Positions 8,795 to 15,693 of a DNA stretch of 64,000 nucleotides are shown here, one piece after another (the first letter of the stretch is position 1; each line of letters opens with the position of its first letter). Location of the stretch: assembly GCA_020632715.1 (NCBI GenBank), contig JACKFA010000004.1, positions 868,001-932,000 on the forward strand. The letters are read 5' to 3'. Below the pieces are notes generated by a model, which saw only the letters and a list, made by a program, of their open reading frames with translations, searched no databases and was not told where the DNA came from. Origin of the DNA: Deltaproteobacteria bacterium (lineage in GTDB: Bacteria > Myxococcota_A > UBA9042 > PHBI01). The position numbers were made by a program, and so were the translations under genes.

Positions 8795-9147
8795 GGGCCG
8801 TCTCCCTCCGGGGTGCCGGTCGCGGCGAGCTGCTCCTCGAGGTCCATGATGCGGCTCTGGAGCTGGTTCACCGCGTGCAACAGGCGCTCCTGCTCGCGCC
8901 GCGTCGGGAGGCCGAAGGTCGACCACCAGCGCGCCCACGCCGCGTCCGCCTGCTTCTTCGCCCGCATCCAGCTGCTCAGCATGGCGCCCGCGGGCTCGAG
9001 GAAGGCCGGGCTCCGTACGACGACGTCGAGCACCTTCGCGGTCGACGCCTCCCAGCGGTCGAACCCCTTCTTCCACTGCTGCCAGACCCCCTCGAGGGGG
9101 CCGGTCCGGCGCTCTGCGCCGCCGGGCGGCGCGCTGCGGTCGCTCAT
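8785..9147 (-). CDS. Short PhaE-like PHA synthase subunit or phasin-like protein
   Basis: A 120-residue soluble, charged, helical protein. Its C-terminal part (SWMRAKKQADAAWARWWSTF, then GLPTRREQERLLHAVNQLQ) resembles the C-terminal signature of PhaE, the small subunit of class III PHA synthase, where a GLPTR turn precedes a coiled coil. Typical PhaE is about 350 residues, so this is either a minimal PhaE or a granule-associated coiled-coil protein. It lies upstream of the acyl-CoA ligase and phaC in the same operon, 13 bp after the preceding lipoprotein gene, which supports a PHA role. The family call is by motif memory only. Confidence 0.65.
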   Translation of the reverse strand: MSDRSAPPGGAERRTGPLEGVWQQWKKGFDRWEASTAKVLDVVVRSPAFLEPAGAMLSSWMRAKKQADAAWARWWSTFGLPTRREQERLLHAVNQLQSRIMDLEEQLAATGTPEGDGPWK

Positions 9148-9160
9148 CGGGGAACCTCCG

Positions 9161-10021
9161 TCACAGGCCGAAGCGGCGCACCTCGGCCGCGGTGGTGAAG
9201 TCGGCGGCGGTCTCGCCGTCGCGGCTCGTCGCGCGGGCGACCTCGCCGAAGCACTCGAACAGGAACGACACCTGCCACTGCGAGCGCGAGGCGCCCACGG
9301 CGGGCTGCGCCGTGAGGTGGGTGCGCACGCGGAGGACCTGGGTGAAGGTCACGTCGGGCAGGACGAGCTCGCCGGCCCCCGACACCTCGATCTGGTAGGT
9401 GTCCCGCCCCGCGTAGGGGAGCCCCTGCACGACGCCGTCGCGCACCTCGCCGACCGAGGTCCAGGCGTCGCCGTCGCCGAGCGGGAAGCGGTAGAGCACG
9501 ACCGGGGCGTCGTAGGTCCAGAGCGTCTGGCCCTCGGGCGGCGCCTCGTCGCGCGAGGCGATGCCGAGGATCGAGAAGGTCCCGAGGTCCGCGTCGTGCC
9601 GGTAGACGCCGTCGATGCGCCCGGCGGCGTCGAGCGGCACCGCGACGGCGTCGGACGGGAAGCGGTCGCCGTACCACTGCGCGCGCGCCGCCCGCGCCGT
9701 GATCGTCGCGACCGGGTCGGTGTCGGGCTGTGTGAAATCCCACACCCGCTTCCCGCCCGCGTCGACGGCGCCCGTGAGGTCGACCGCGCGCGTCGTGCCG
9801 GCGGCGCTCACGAGGTAGGACACCGGGATCCCCGTGGCCGGGAGGAGCTCGTCGGCGTCGATCTCGCCGTCGAGGTTCGGGACGCACGAGAGCGGCGTCA
9901 CGGCGTCGCTCTCGTAGGGCGTCGGGCCCGTCGGGTGGGTGAGGTTGTCGCCGCACGCGCCGACGACCGCGGCGAGCGCGGCGGTGAGAGCGAGGGCGAG
10001 GGCGGTGAGGGGGCGGTTCAT
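9161..10021 (-). CDS. Lipoprotein, paralogue of the operon's first gene
   Basis: A 286-residue lipoprotein: MNRPLTALALALTAALAAVVGAC gives a clear lipobox (VGAC). The mature protein has alternating short strands, consistent with a beta-rich periplasmic or surface domain. It is clearly related to the first gene of the operon (12526-13551): both begin the mature domain with C-x-PN-x-DG and an E-(L/M)-P-x-x-x-G block, both contain a WDxxxF strand followed by W-(Y/F)-GD-x-F, and both end with ECFG-x-VA and AAE-(I/V)-RR. No known domain was recognised. It sits between the barrel gene (16 bp) and the PhaE-like gene (13 bp). Confidence 0.78.
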   Translation of the reverse strand: MNRPLTALALALTAALAAVVGACGDNLTHPTGPTPYESDAVTPLSCVPNLDGEIDADELLPATGIPVSYLVSAAGTTRAVDLTGAVDAGGKRVWDFTQPDTDPVATITARAARAQWYGDRFPSDAVAVPLDAAGRIDGVYRHDADLGTFSILGIASRDEAPPEGQTLWTYDAPVVLYRFPLGDGDAWTSVGEVRDGVVQGLPYAGRDTYQIEVSGAGELVLPDVTFTQVLRVRTHLTAQPAVGASRSQWQVSFLFECFGEVARATSRDGETAADFTTAAEVRRFGL

Positions 10022-10037
10022 CGTGGTGGCGGCGGGG

Positions 10038-11624
10038 TCAGAAGAGGTAGCCGAGGCGGAGGCGCCAGAGCTGGGCGGGCTTCGCGCCGAGCCCGAGATC
10101 GGGGTTGTCGAGCCCGGCGAGCGGGAAGAGCACGGCGTAGTCGAGGTCGACGCGGAAGCCGTCCTCCGAGCGGTAGGAGACGCTCGGGTCGAGCTCGACG
10201 CCCAGCGCCTGCGCCTGACCCGGCGTGGAGGTCTTCTCGAGGGCCATGCTCGCGACGAGGGCGAGGTCCATGACGAGCTCTCCGGCGAGGAAGTCGGTGA
10301 CGACGACGCGCCCGTGCGGGCGCAGGTACGCGGCGTCGGTGATGGTACCGAGGATCTCGCGGAAGAGGATCTGGTCGACCCGGTAGTCCGGGTGGAAGCG
10401 CAGGTTGTCGAAGCGCGCGTCGCCCGGGAGCGACGCCTGCGGGCCGTCGAGGTCGCCGCGCGCCGGGGCGCTGCTGCCGAGCGGCTGCTGCACGCCGAAG
10501 CCGTACGCCGGGTCGCCGCTCGCGGCGCCCACGTTCAGCCCCCCGGAGAGCCCGCGCGCGCCGTCGCCGAAGCGGCTCTCGAGCGCGAAGCCCCACTGCG
10601 AGGCCGTGACCTCGTCGCGCAGCAGCGCGCCCGGCACGAGCGTCGCCTGGTCGTAGCCGCCGAAGAGCACGACCCCCTCGGCCTCGACCTCGAAGTCCGG
10701 GTGCGTGACCCGCACCCACGCGTCGACGGCGGTCGCCGTGAAGCCGCGCGTCACGACCTGGCGCTGCGTGAGCGGCACGTCGACGGCGACCGGCGTGTAC
10801 TCGGCGGGGACGTCCTTGTCCTGCCAGCGGTGCGAGAGGTAGGCGCCGGCGTCGAACGTGAGCTTTCCGGCCGCCTTCCGGCGCGTGTGGGCGCGCGCGT
10901 CGTGGTAGCGGAGGAGGGCGAAGGTGAAGGTCCAGACGTCGTCGGCGGGGTCGAGGTCGACGGCGTGCGTGCCGCCGCGCCGCTCGGTCGTGGGGCCGAT
11001 GGCCGTGAAGTCGAGCGCGACGGCCCAGATGAGCCCGAGTAGCGGCGTCGCGAAGGCGACGCGGTCGGCGGCGTCGCCCGAGTCGCAGTCGAAGCAGTCG
11101 CCGCCGTTCGTGAGGATCCCGAGCCCCCAGCCGCTCCCCATGCGGCCCGCGGCGAGCACGCCGAAGGGGGTGAGCGTCTCGGCCCAGGCGCGCTTGATGG
11201 CGATGGCGGCGCTCCCGGGCGACTGGCCCGTGGCCGCGCTCGGGGGCCCGTCGGGGGCCGAGCCGAGGGTGACGCCGTCGAGCACGTCGAGGCGCAGCTT
11301 CACGGCGATCCCGCCGTTCGGGGCGACGAAGGTGAGGTCGCTCCGGAGGCGCATGTCGGCGTGGGTGAGCGTCTGCGCGTTCGGATCGGAGAGCGGCACC
11401 GGGAAGAGGAGCTGCCCGGACGGCGTCGGCCCGCGGTCGAGGTCGAGGTTCGAGAAGAGCGCGCCCCGGAGCCGGAAGGTGCCGTTCCAGAGGACGTGGC
11501 GGTCGACCCGGTCGCCGAGCTCGCCGCCGAGCTCCTCGAAGCCCGTCGCCCGCGCGGGGACCGTGGCGAGGGCGGCGCCGGCGAGGGCCAGCGCGGCGAG
11601 GAGCGAGGCGGCGCCGGGCTTCAC
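10038..11624 (-). CDS. Outer-membrane beta-barrel, TIGR04551-like
   Basis: A 528-residue exported protein with a signal peptide (about 1-26, cleavage near ARA-TGF) followed by a long series of amphipathic strands, with FRLRGALFSNLDLD, ADMRLRSDLTF and AWAETLTPFG early and a terminal strand WRLRLGYLF ending in Phe, the outer-membrane insertion signal. The layout and the GRMGSGWGLGILTNGGDCFDCD block recall the myxobacterial TIGR04551 family, whose function is unknown. A Cys pair (CFDC) may form a loop disulfide. The start is GTG 11624, overlapping the hydrolase stop (GTGA). Between a lipoprotein esterase-like gene and acyl-CoA/PHA genes, a role in uptake of hydrophobic substrate is an inference. 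Confidence 0.75.
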   Translation of the reverse strand: MKPGAASLLAALALAGAALATVPARATGFEELGGELGDRVDRHVLWNGTFRLRGALFSNLDLDRGPTPSGQLLFPVPLSDPNAQTLTHADMRLRSDLTFVAPNGGIAVKLRLDVLDGVTLGSAPDGPPSAATGQSPGSAAIAIKRAWAETLTPFGVLAAGRMGSGWGLGILTNGGDCFDCDSGDAADRVAFATPLLGLIWAVALDFTAIGPTTERRGGTHAVDLDPADDVWTFTFALLRYHDARAHTRRKAAGKLTFDAGAYLSHRWQDKDVPAEYTPVAVDVPLTQRQVVTRGFTATAVDAWVRVTHPDFEVEAEGVVLFGGYDQATLVPGALLRDEVTASQWGFALESRFGDGARGLSGGLNVGAASGDPAYGFGVQQPLGSSAPARGDLDGPQASLPGDARFDNLRFHPDYRVDQILFREILGTITDAAYLRPHGRVVVTDFLAGELVMDLALVASMALEKTSTPGQAQALGVELDPSVSYRSEDGFRVDLDYAVLFPLAGLDNPDLGLGAKPAQLWRLRLGYLF

Positions 11625-12529
11625 GGGGCCTCCGCGAGGAAGGCGAGCAGCTCGCGCGTCGACGCCGCGGCCGCCTCGACCATCGGGAAGTGGCCGCAGC
11701 GCGGGTAGACGACGAGCCGCGCGCGCGGCAGGTCCTTCACGAGGCGCTCCCCGAAGGCGAGGGGGGAGACGCGGTCCTCGCGGCCCCACATGAGGAGGGT
11801 CGGCTGCGTGACGGTGCGGTAGCGCGGCGCCATGTCCAGGAGGGCCGCCTGCCCACGGGCCGCGGCGAGCGCGGCGGCGGTCGTGCCGGGGCGGGCGAGG
11901 CTCGCCTCGTAGCGCTCGACGAACGCCTCGTTGATGAGGGCCGGGTCGTAGAAGGCGCGCGCCATGCGCTCGTCGGGCCGCTCGTCGTAGAAGGCCGTGA
12001 AGAGCGCCTCGCCGACGCCCGCGGTGCCCGCCCAGCGGAAGAAGGGCGGGAGCTCCTCGTGGTAGATCCAGGCCCCGTAGAGCGCGAGCCGCTCGACCCG
12101 CTCGGGCGCGGCGAGCGCGAGCGCGAGCGCGACGCTGCTGCCCCAGGAGTGCGCGACGACGCGGGCCTTCTCGACGCCGAGCTGGTCCATGAGCCCGAGC
12201 ACGAGGCGCGCCTCGGCGGGCGGCGAGTAGTCCCCCTCTGGGCGGCCGCTCCAGCCGAAGCCCTTGAGGTCGAGCGCGATGACGCGGTAGCGCGTGGCGA
12301 GCACCGGCACGAGCCCGAGCCACGTGTCGAGGGAGGCCGCGTAGCCGTGGATGAGCACGACGGCGGGGGCGTCCCTCGGGCCGGCGTCGAGCACGCGCAG
12401 CGCGACGCCGTCGACCTCGGCGAAGGTGGCGTCCGCCGGGGCGCCGGGGGGCGGGTCGGCGTGGAAGGAGGCGCAGCCGGCGCCGAGGAGCGTCGCCGCG
12501 AGGGAGAGCGCGAGGAGCGCCGGCCTCAC
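11621..12529 (-). CDS. Exported alpha/beta hydrolase, possible lipoprotein
   Basis: A 302-residue alpha/beta hydrolase with an N-terminal export signal ending at a Cys (LLGAGC, weak lipobox). The oxyanion loop HGYAAS, the nucleophile elbow AHSWGSS (Ala replaces the first Gly of GxSxG), the acid D in WGREDRVSP and the base H in RCGHFPM are all visible. The closest appearance is of epoxide hydrolase/esterase type enzymes (RVIALDLKGFGWSGRP), acting outside the cytoplasm on an ester or lactone that I cannot name. The GTG at 12527-12529 overlaps the previous TGA, and its own TGA overlaps the barrel's GTG, so all three are coupled. Confidence 0.85.
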   Translation of the reverse strand: MRPALLALSLAATLLGAGCASFHADPPPGAPADATFAEVDGVALRVLDAGPRDAPAVVLIHGYAASLDTWLGLVPVLATRYRVIALDLKGFGWSGRPEGDYSPPAEARLVLGLMDQLGVEKARVVAHSWGSSVALALALAAPERVERLALYGAWIYHEELPPFFRWAGTAGVGEALFTAFYDERPDERMARAFYDPALINEAFVERYEASLARPGTTAAALAAARGQAALLDMAPRYRTVTQPTLLMWGREDRVSPLAFGERLVKDLPRARLVVYPRCGHFPMVEAAAASTRELLAFLAEAP

Positions 12530-13551
12530 GGGGCGAGCCGCCGGATCTCGGCCGCCGCGTCGAGCTCCGGGCCGCTCTCGTAGGGCCCGGAGCGGACGGA
12601 GGCGACGGTGCCGAAGCACTCGGCGACGTAGAGCTGCTGCACGTCGTAGTAGAGCGCGGCGCCGACGAGGCGGTCGAGCTGGACGATCGCGCGGAGGACG
12701 GGGAAGTCGGCGAACGGGGTCGTGACGACGCCGGCCGCGTCGACGTCGCCCGTGTAGGACTCGCTCGCGAAGGTGGCGACGCCGCTCGTGACGCCGGTCA
12801 CCGTGCTCGTGGACTCCCAGTGCGCGCCGACCGAGAGCGGGAACGCGAGGAGCTTGGCCGGCGGCGAGTAGCTGAGCTCCGTGCGGGTGAAGCCGCCCGC
12901 GGGGGAGACGACGCCGAGGAGCCAGAGGCCGTCGGCGTCCACGCGGAAGACGCCGAGGAGGTCGCTGTCGGTCGCGAGGCGGGTGGCGTAGGTCGCGTCG
13001 GCGAAGCTGTCGCCGAACCAGAAGTCGGCCGGGTCGAGCGCCTCGACGAGGGTTCGCTGATCGCCCGGGAACGAGGACAGGTCCCAGGTGTTCGCGCCGT
13101 TCGCGGCGACGACGGCGTGGGTGTCGAAGTCGACGTCGGTCGCGATGGCGTAGGTGGCGTGGAGCCCGGCCGCGAGCGGCATCTCGCGGCGCTCGACGAC
13201 GCCGTCGCCGTTCGGGGCGCAGACGACGCTGCCGCCCGTGTCCGTGTCCGTGTCGGCGGCCGTGTCGGCGGCCGTGTCCGTGTCCGAGTCCGAGGCGGTG
13301 CCCGTGTCCGCGGCTGTCGCCGTGTCCGCGCCGCCGGTGTCGGGGTCGAGGACGCCGAGGTCGTCGAAGAGCGCGTCCGGCCGGGCGTCGGCGGTGTCCG
13401 CGAGGGGGGCGCAGGTGCCGTCCGCCTGGCAGATCCCGCTCGCGCAGTCCGCTGGGACGGAGCACGGCGTCTCGCTGTCGCTGCCGCAGGCCGTGACGTG
13501 GCCCGCGGCGACGACCGCGAGTGCCGCGAGCAGCCGGCGTGCGGAGGTCAT
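12526..13551 (-). CDS. Lipoprotein with Cys-rich motif and Asp/Thr-rich linker, first gene of the PHA operon
   Basis: A 341-residue lipoprotein (signal MTSARRLLAALAVVAAG, lipobox VTAC). After the lipid anchor come a small disulfide-type motif (CSVPADCASGICQADGTC) and a 50-residue Asp/Thr/Ala linker, both common in myxobacterial surface lipoproteins, and then a domain homologous to the lipoprotein at 9161-10021. Repeated Asp-Thr pairs make the linker DNA internally repetitive. The start at 13551 is favoured over an upstream in-frame one because the signal peptide begins there and a promoter (TTGACT-N17-TAACTC) ends 7 nt before the ATG. Its domain function is unknown. Confidence 0.78.
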   Translation of the reverse strand: MTSARRLLAALAVVAAGHVTACGSDSETPCSVPADCASGICQADGTCAPLADTADARPDALFDDLGVLDPDTGGADTATAADTGTASDSDTDTAADTAADTDTDTGGSVVCAPNGDGVVERREMPLAAGLHATYAIATDVDFDTHAVVAANGANTWDLSSFPGDQRTLVEALDPADFWFGDSFADATYATRLATDSDLLGVFRVDADGLWLLGVVSPAGGFTRTELSYSPPAKLLAFPLSVGAHWESTSTVTGVTSGVATFASESYTGDVDAAGVVTTPFADFPVLRAIVQLDRLVGAALYYDVQQLYVAECFGTVASVRSGPYESGPELDAAAEIRRLAP

Positions 13552-13558
13552 GACGCTG

Positions 13559-13587
13559 GAGTTAGAAGAGGGCGGGGGGGAAGTCAA
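13559..13587 (-). promoter_or_regulatory. Promoter of the seven-gene PHA/lipoprotein operon
   Basis: Read on the minus strand: TTGACT (13587-13582), 17 bp, TAACTC (13564-13559), then 7 nt to the ATG at 13551. The start codon would be at or next to the transcript end, and no Shine-Dalgarno sequence is present. The degenerate PhaR-type site begins 6 bp beyond the -35. Confidence 0.5.
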
Positions 13588-13593
13588 GCCGGA

Positions 13594-13611
13594 TTGCTGC
13601 GGGTGCGGTAG
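13594..13611. promoter_or_regulatory. Degenerate PhaR-type operator between phaR and the PHA operon
   Basis: TTGCTGC-GGGT-GCGGTAG keeps the left arm of the perfect site at 14356-14373 and has one mismatch to the CTGC-N4-GCAG core known for PhaR. It lies 6 bp upstream of the -35 of the operon promoter and 2 bp upstream of the phaR -35. Confidence 0.45.
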
Positions 13612-13613
13612 GA

Positions 13614-13642
13614 TTGTGCGCGACCGCAACATGCGCTAGGGT
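13614..13642 (+). promoter_or_regulatory. Promoter of phaR
   Basis: TTGTGC (13614-13619), 17 bp and TAGGGT (13637-13642) end 7 nt before the phaR ATG, which lacks a Shine-Dalgarno sequence. This geometry predicts a leaderless mRNA. Confidence 0.45.
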
Positions 13643-13649
13643 CCGCGCC

Positions 13650-14345
13650 ATGGTCGTCAAACGGTACAGCAACCGGCGCCTCTACGACACGGAGACGAGC
13701 CGCTACGTCACGCTCGACGAGATCGCCGAGCGGATCGCGAAGGGCTCCAACATCCGCTTCGTCGACGCGCCCACGGGCGACGACATCACCCAGCTCTTCC
13801 TCGCGCAGATCATCCTCGAGGGGCGCGGCGCCGCGAAGCTGCTGCCCGTGCCGCTCCTCTACCGCCTCGTGCGCCTCGGCGACGACGCGCTCACCGAGTT
13901 CTTCGGCCGCTACGTGACCTGGGCGCTCGACGTCTACCTGCGTATGAAGAAGGGGGCCAACCGCGTCGCGGCCTACAACCCCTTCATGGGCGTACCCCTC
14001 GCCGCGACCGACGCGTTCGCGCGCTGGCTCGGCGGGGCCGCGCCGTGGGCCACGCCGCCCCCGCCGCGCGGCGCGTGGTCGCGCGGGGGCGGGCGGGACA
14101 TCGACGGCCCCGGCTTCCCGGCGCCGCCCGGCTACGAGGCCGAGGGGGTCGCCGAGCCTGACGGGGCCTACGTGTCGCCCCGGTTCGTCCTCGACGAGGA
14201 CGAGGACGACGCCGGCGTCCCCGAGCCGCCGGCCGTGACGGCCGCGGCGCCCGCCTCGAGCGCCGAGGTGGCCGATCTCCGAGAGGAGCTCGAGGCGCTG
14301 AAGCGGCTCCTCATCGAGCGCACCGCGGGCGACCGCGGGGAGTAG
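13650..14345 (+). CDS. phaR: Polyhydroxyalkanoate synthesis regulator PhaR
   Basis: A 231-residue protein whose first 60 residues are the PHB/PHA accumulation regulator DNA-binding domain: IKRYxNRRLYDT-type opening (VVKRYSNRRLYDTETSRYV), a TLDEIAERI helix and DITQLFLAQIILE. PhaR proteins bind both DNA and PHA granules and repress phasin or PHA genes until polymer forms. A middle helical segment (65-125) matches the accumulation-regulator region; residues 130-200 are Pro/Gly-rich and disordered, and the C-terminus is a short coiled coil. It is divergent from the PHA operon, and PhaR-type sites flank both neighbouring promoters. The ATG at 13650 was chosen because it begins the conserved domain and fits a leaderless promoter. 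Confidence 0.92.
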   Translation: MVVKRYSNRRLYDTETSRYVTLDEIAERIAKGSNIRFVDAPTGDDITQLFLAQIILEGRGAAKLLPVPLLYRLVRLGDDALTEFFGRYVTWALDVYLRMKKGANRVAAYNPFMGVPLAATDAFARWLGGAAPWATPPPPRGAWSRGGGRDIDGPGFPAPPGYEAEGVAEPDGAYVSPRFVLDEDEDDAGVPEPPAVTAAAPASSAEVADLREELEALKRLLIERTAGDRGE

Positions 14346-14355
14346 GCCGCGCGCC

Positions 14356-14373
14356 TTGCTGCAAATGCAGCAA
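14356..14373. promoter_or_regulatory. PhaR operator
   Basis: The perfect inverted repeat TTGCTGC-AAAT-GCAGCAA contains CTGC-N4-GCAG, the target described for Paracoccus and Rhodobacter PhaR. It lies just after the phaR stop and 7 bp upstream of a -35 element, so it is well placed to control the second PhaC-like gene. Confidence 0.72.
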
Positions 14374-14380
14374 ATGTCGC

Positions 14381-14409
14381 TTGACCGCCTCCGACCGGGT
14401 CGCTAGCCT
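14381..14409 (+). promoter_or_regulatory. Promoter upstream of the second PhaC-like gene
   Basis: TTGACC (14381-14386), 17 bp and TAGCCT (14404-14409) follow the PhaR operator. The predicted start is near 14416, about 40 nt before the small ORF at 14455. Confidence 0.5.
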
Positions 14410-14454
14410 GTTCGGGCGCGTAGGATAAGGGCGCGCGCGGACCGGAGAGCGGCC

Positions 14455-14595
14455 ATGACGACGGCGAGTAGGGGCGGCGATACGCAGGTGCAGCACGGCG
14501 CGCCGGCCGGGTGCGGCGTCGGGGCCGCGCGGCGCGAGCCGTCCGCGATGGTCGCGTCGGGGCACGCGGTGTCGTCGCCCGGGCGGCGCGGTTGA
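14455..14595 (+). CDS. Possible 46-residue leader ORF
   Basis: ATG 14455 has the best ribosome site in the region (GGAGAG, 5 nt upstream) and opens a 46-codon frame whose TGA overlaps a TTG (TTGA, 14592-14595) in frame with the downstream PhaC-like enzyme. It could be a coupled leader peptide. It could also be the true N-terminus of that enzyme, separated by a sequencing indel. The peptide (Gly/Ala/Ser-rich) resembles nothing known. Confidence 0.35.
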   Translation: MTTASRGGDTQVQHGAPAGCGVGAARREPSAMVASGHAVSSPGRRG

Positions 14596-14609
14596 GCCCC
14601 CGGGTGGCC

Positions 14610-15662
14610 ATGGCGCGTCGCGCGGCGTCGGGGCCGTGGTCGGCCGGAGCGCGCGCGTCGTCGCGCGCCGGGACGCCGCGCCACGTGGTGTGGACCGAGG
14701 GGGCCTCGCGGCTCCTGCGCTTCCGGCGGCCTGGCGGGGGCGCCGCGGCGGCGTCCGGGGCGGCGCCGGTGCTGCTCGTCCCGAGCATGCTCCAGCGCTG
14801 GCAGATCTTCGATCTCGCGCCGCCGGTCAGCGTCGCCGGGCACCTGACCGCGGCGGGGCTCGACGTCTACTGCCTCGACTGGGGCGACCTCGACTGCGAC
14901 CCCGGCTTCGGCTGGTGGGACGCGGCGGACCGGCTCCGGCGGGCGCGGGGCGCCGTCGCGAACATCGCGGTCGCGGAGCGGGTGGCGACGGTCGGCTACA
15001 GCCAGGGCGGCACGCTCGCGGCGACGGACGCGGCGCTCGCGGGGGACGAGGTCGCGGCGCTCGTGAACGTGGCGGGGCCCATCGACCTCGCGCACGCCGG
15101 CGTCTTCGCGCACCTGGTCGACAAGCGCTGGTGCAACGCCGACCTCATCGCGGACGCGGGCGGGCTCCCGGGCTGGTTCTTCCGCTGGACGGTCGCGGCG
15201 ATGCACCCGTGGCTGCCGATGCGCGACCTCGTGCTCGCGGCGATGCACCCGGATCCCGAGACGCGCGCGACCTGGCGCGCGCTCGAGCGGTGGGCGAACG
15301 ACGCGGTGCGCGTGCCGCCGGAGGTGCTGCGCACCTGGATCGGCGAGCTCTATCAGGACAACGCGCTCATGCGCGGCGTCTTCGGGCCGAAGCGGGGCGG
15401 ACCGCGGGCGCGCCTCGGCGCGATCGCGTGCCCGGTGCTCACGATCACGGCCGATCGCGACACGCTCTGCCCTCGGGAAGCCGCCGAGGCGCTGAACACG
15501 CAGGTCTCGAGCGACGTGCGGGCGACCTTGCGCGTGCCCGGCGGGCACGTGAGCGGGATCGTCGGGCCGAAGGCGGCGGAGCTCGTGCACGCGCCGCTCG
15601 CGGCCTGGCTCCTGGCGCACGCCCGGCGCGGTGAGGGCGAGGGAGAGCGTCTTCCGACTTGA
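14610..15662 (+). CDS. PhaC-like alpha/beta hydrolase with a serine nucleophile
   Basis: A 350-residue paralogue of the phaC at 6015-7076: both share VVW-x-E-x(3)-RLLR, an LL-x-PS motif, a D-V-(F/Y)-C-(V/L)-DWG strand and an AL-E-x-WAND block. Here the nucleophile elbow is GYSQGG with Ser131 instead of Cys; D284 and H313 complete the triad. PHA synthases use Cys, so a Ser enzyme of this fold may be a depolymerase, thioesterase or acyltransferase rather than a polymerase. The start is uncertain: ATG 14610, GTG 14604 and TTG 14592 are all in frame, and none has a good Shine-Dalgarno sequence. It is preceded by a PhaR operator and promoter, linking it to PHA metabolism. Confidence 0.82.
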   Translation: MARRAASGPWSAGARASSRAGTPRHVVWTEGASRLLRFRRPGGGAAAASGAAPVLLVPSMLQRWQIFDLAPPVSVAGHLTAAGLDVYCLDWGDLDCDPGFGWWDAADRLRRARGAVANIAVAERVATVGYSQGGTLAATDAALAGDEVAALVNVAGPIDLAHAGVFAHLVDKRWCNADLIADAGGLPGWFFRWTVAAMHPWLPMRDLVLAAMHPDPETRATWRALERWANDAVRVPPEVLRTWIGELYQDNALMRGVFGPKRGGPRARLGAIACPVLTITADRDTLCPREAAEALNTQVSSDVRATLRVPGGHVSGIVGPKAAELVHAPLAAWLLAHARRGEGEGERLPT

Positions 15663-15692
15663 CGTCGGCGGGCGTGTCTGAACAAATGTTCA
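15659..15692 (+). promoter_or_regulatory. Promoter with a palindromic operator over the -10
   Basis: TTGACG (15659-15664), 17 bp and ACAAAT (15682-15687) end 6 nt before the ATG at 15694. The perfect palindrome TGAACAAATGTTCA (15679-15692) covers the -10 box. Its GAAC-N4-GTTC core is that of Gram-positive and actinobacterial LexA boxes, but other repressors use similar sites. Confidence 0.5.
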
Positions 15693-15693
15693 C

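Noticed and set aside
7139..10273. A long open frame on the plus strand opposite the PHA operon
   Set aside because: It is antisense to three well-supported genes and its peptide is Arg/Glu/Val-rich without domains, as expected from high-GC codon bias.
13225..13330. A separate tandem repeat (GTGTCCGTGTCGGCGGCC-like)
   Set aside because: It is the coding DNA of the Asp/Thr-rich linker of a lipoprotein, so no independent element is needed.
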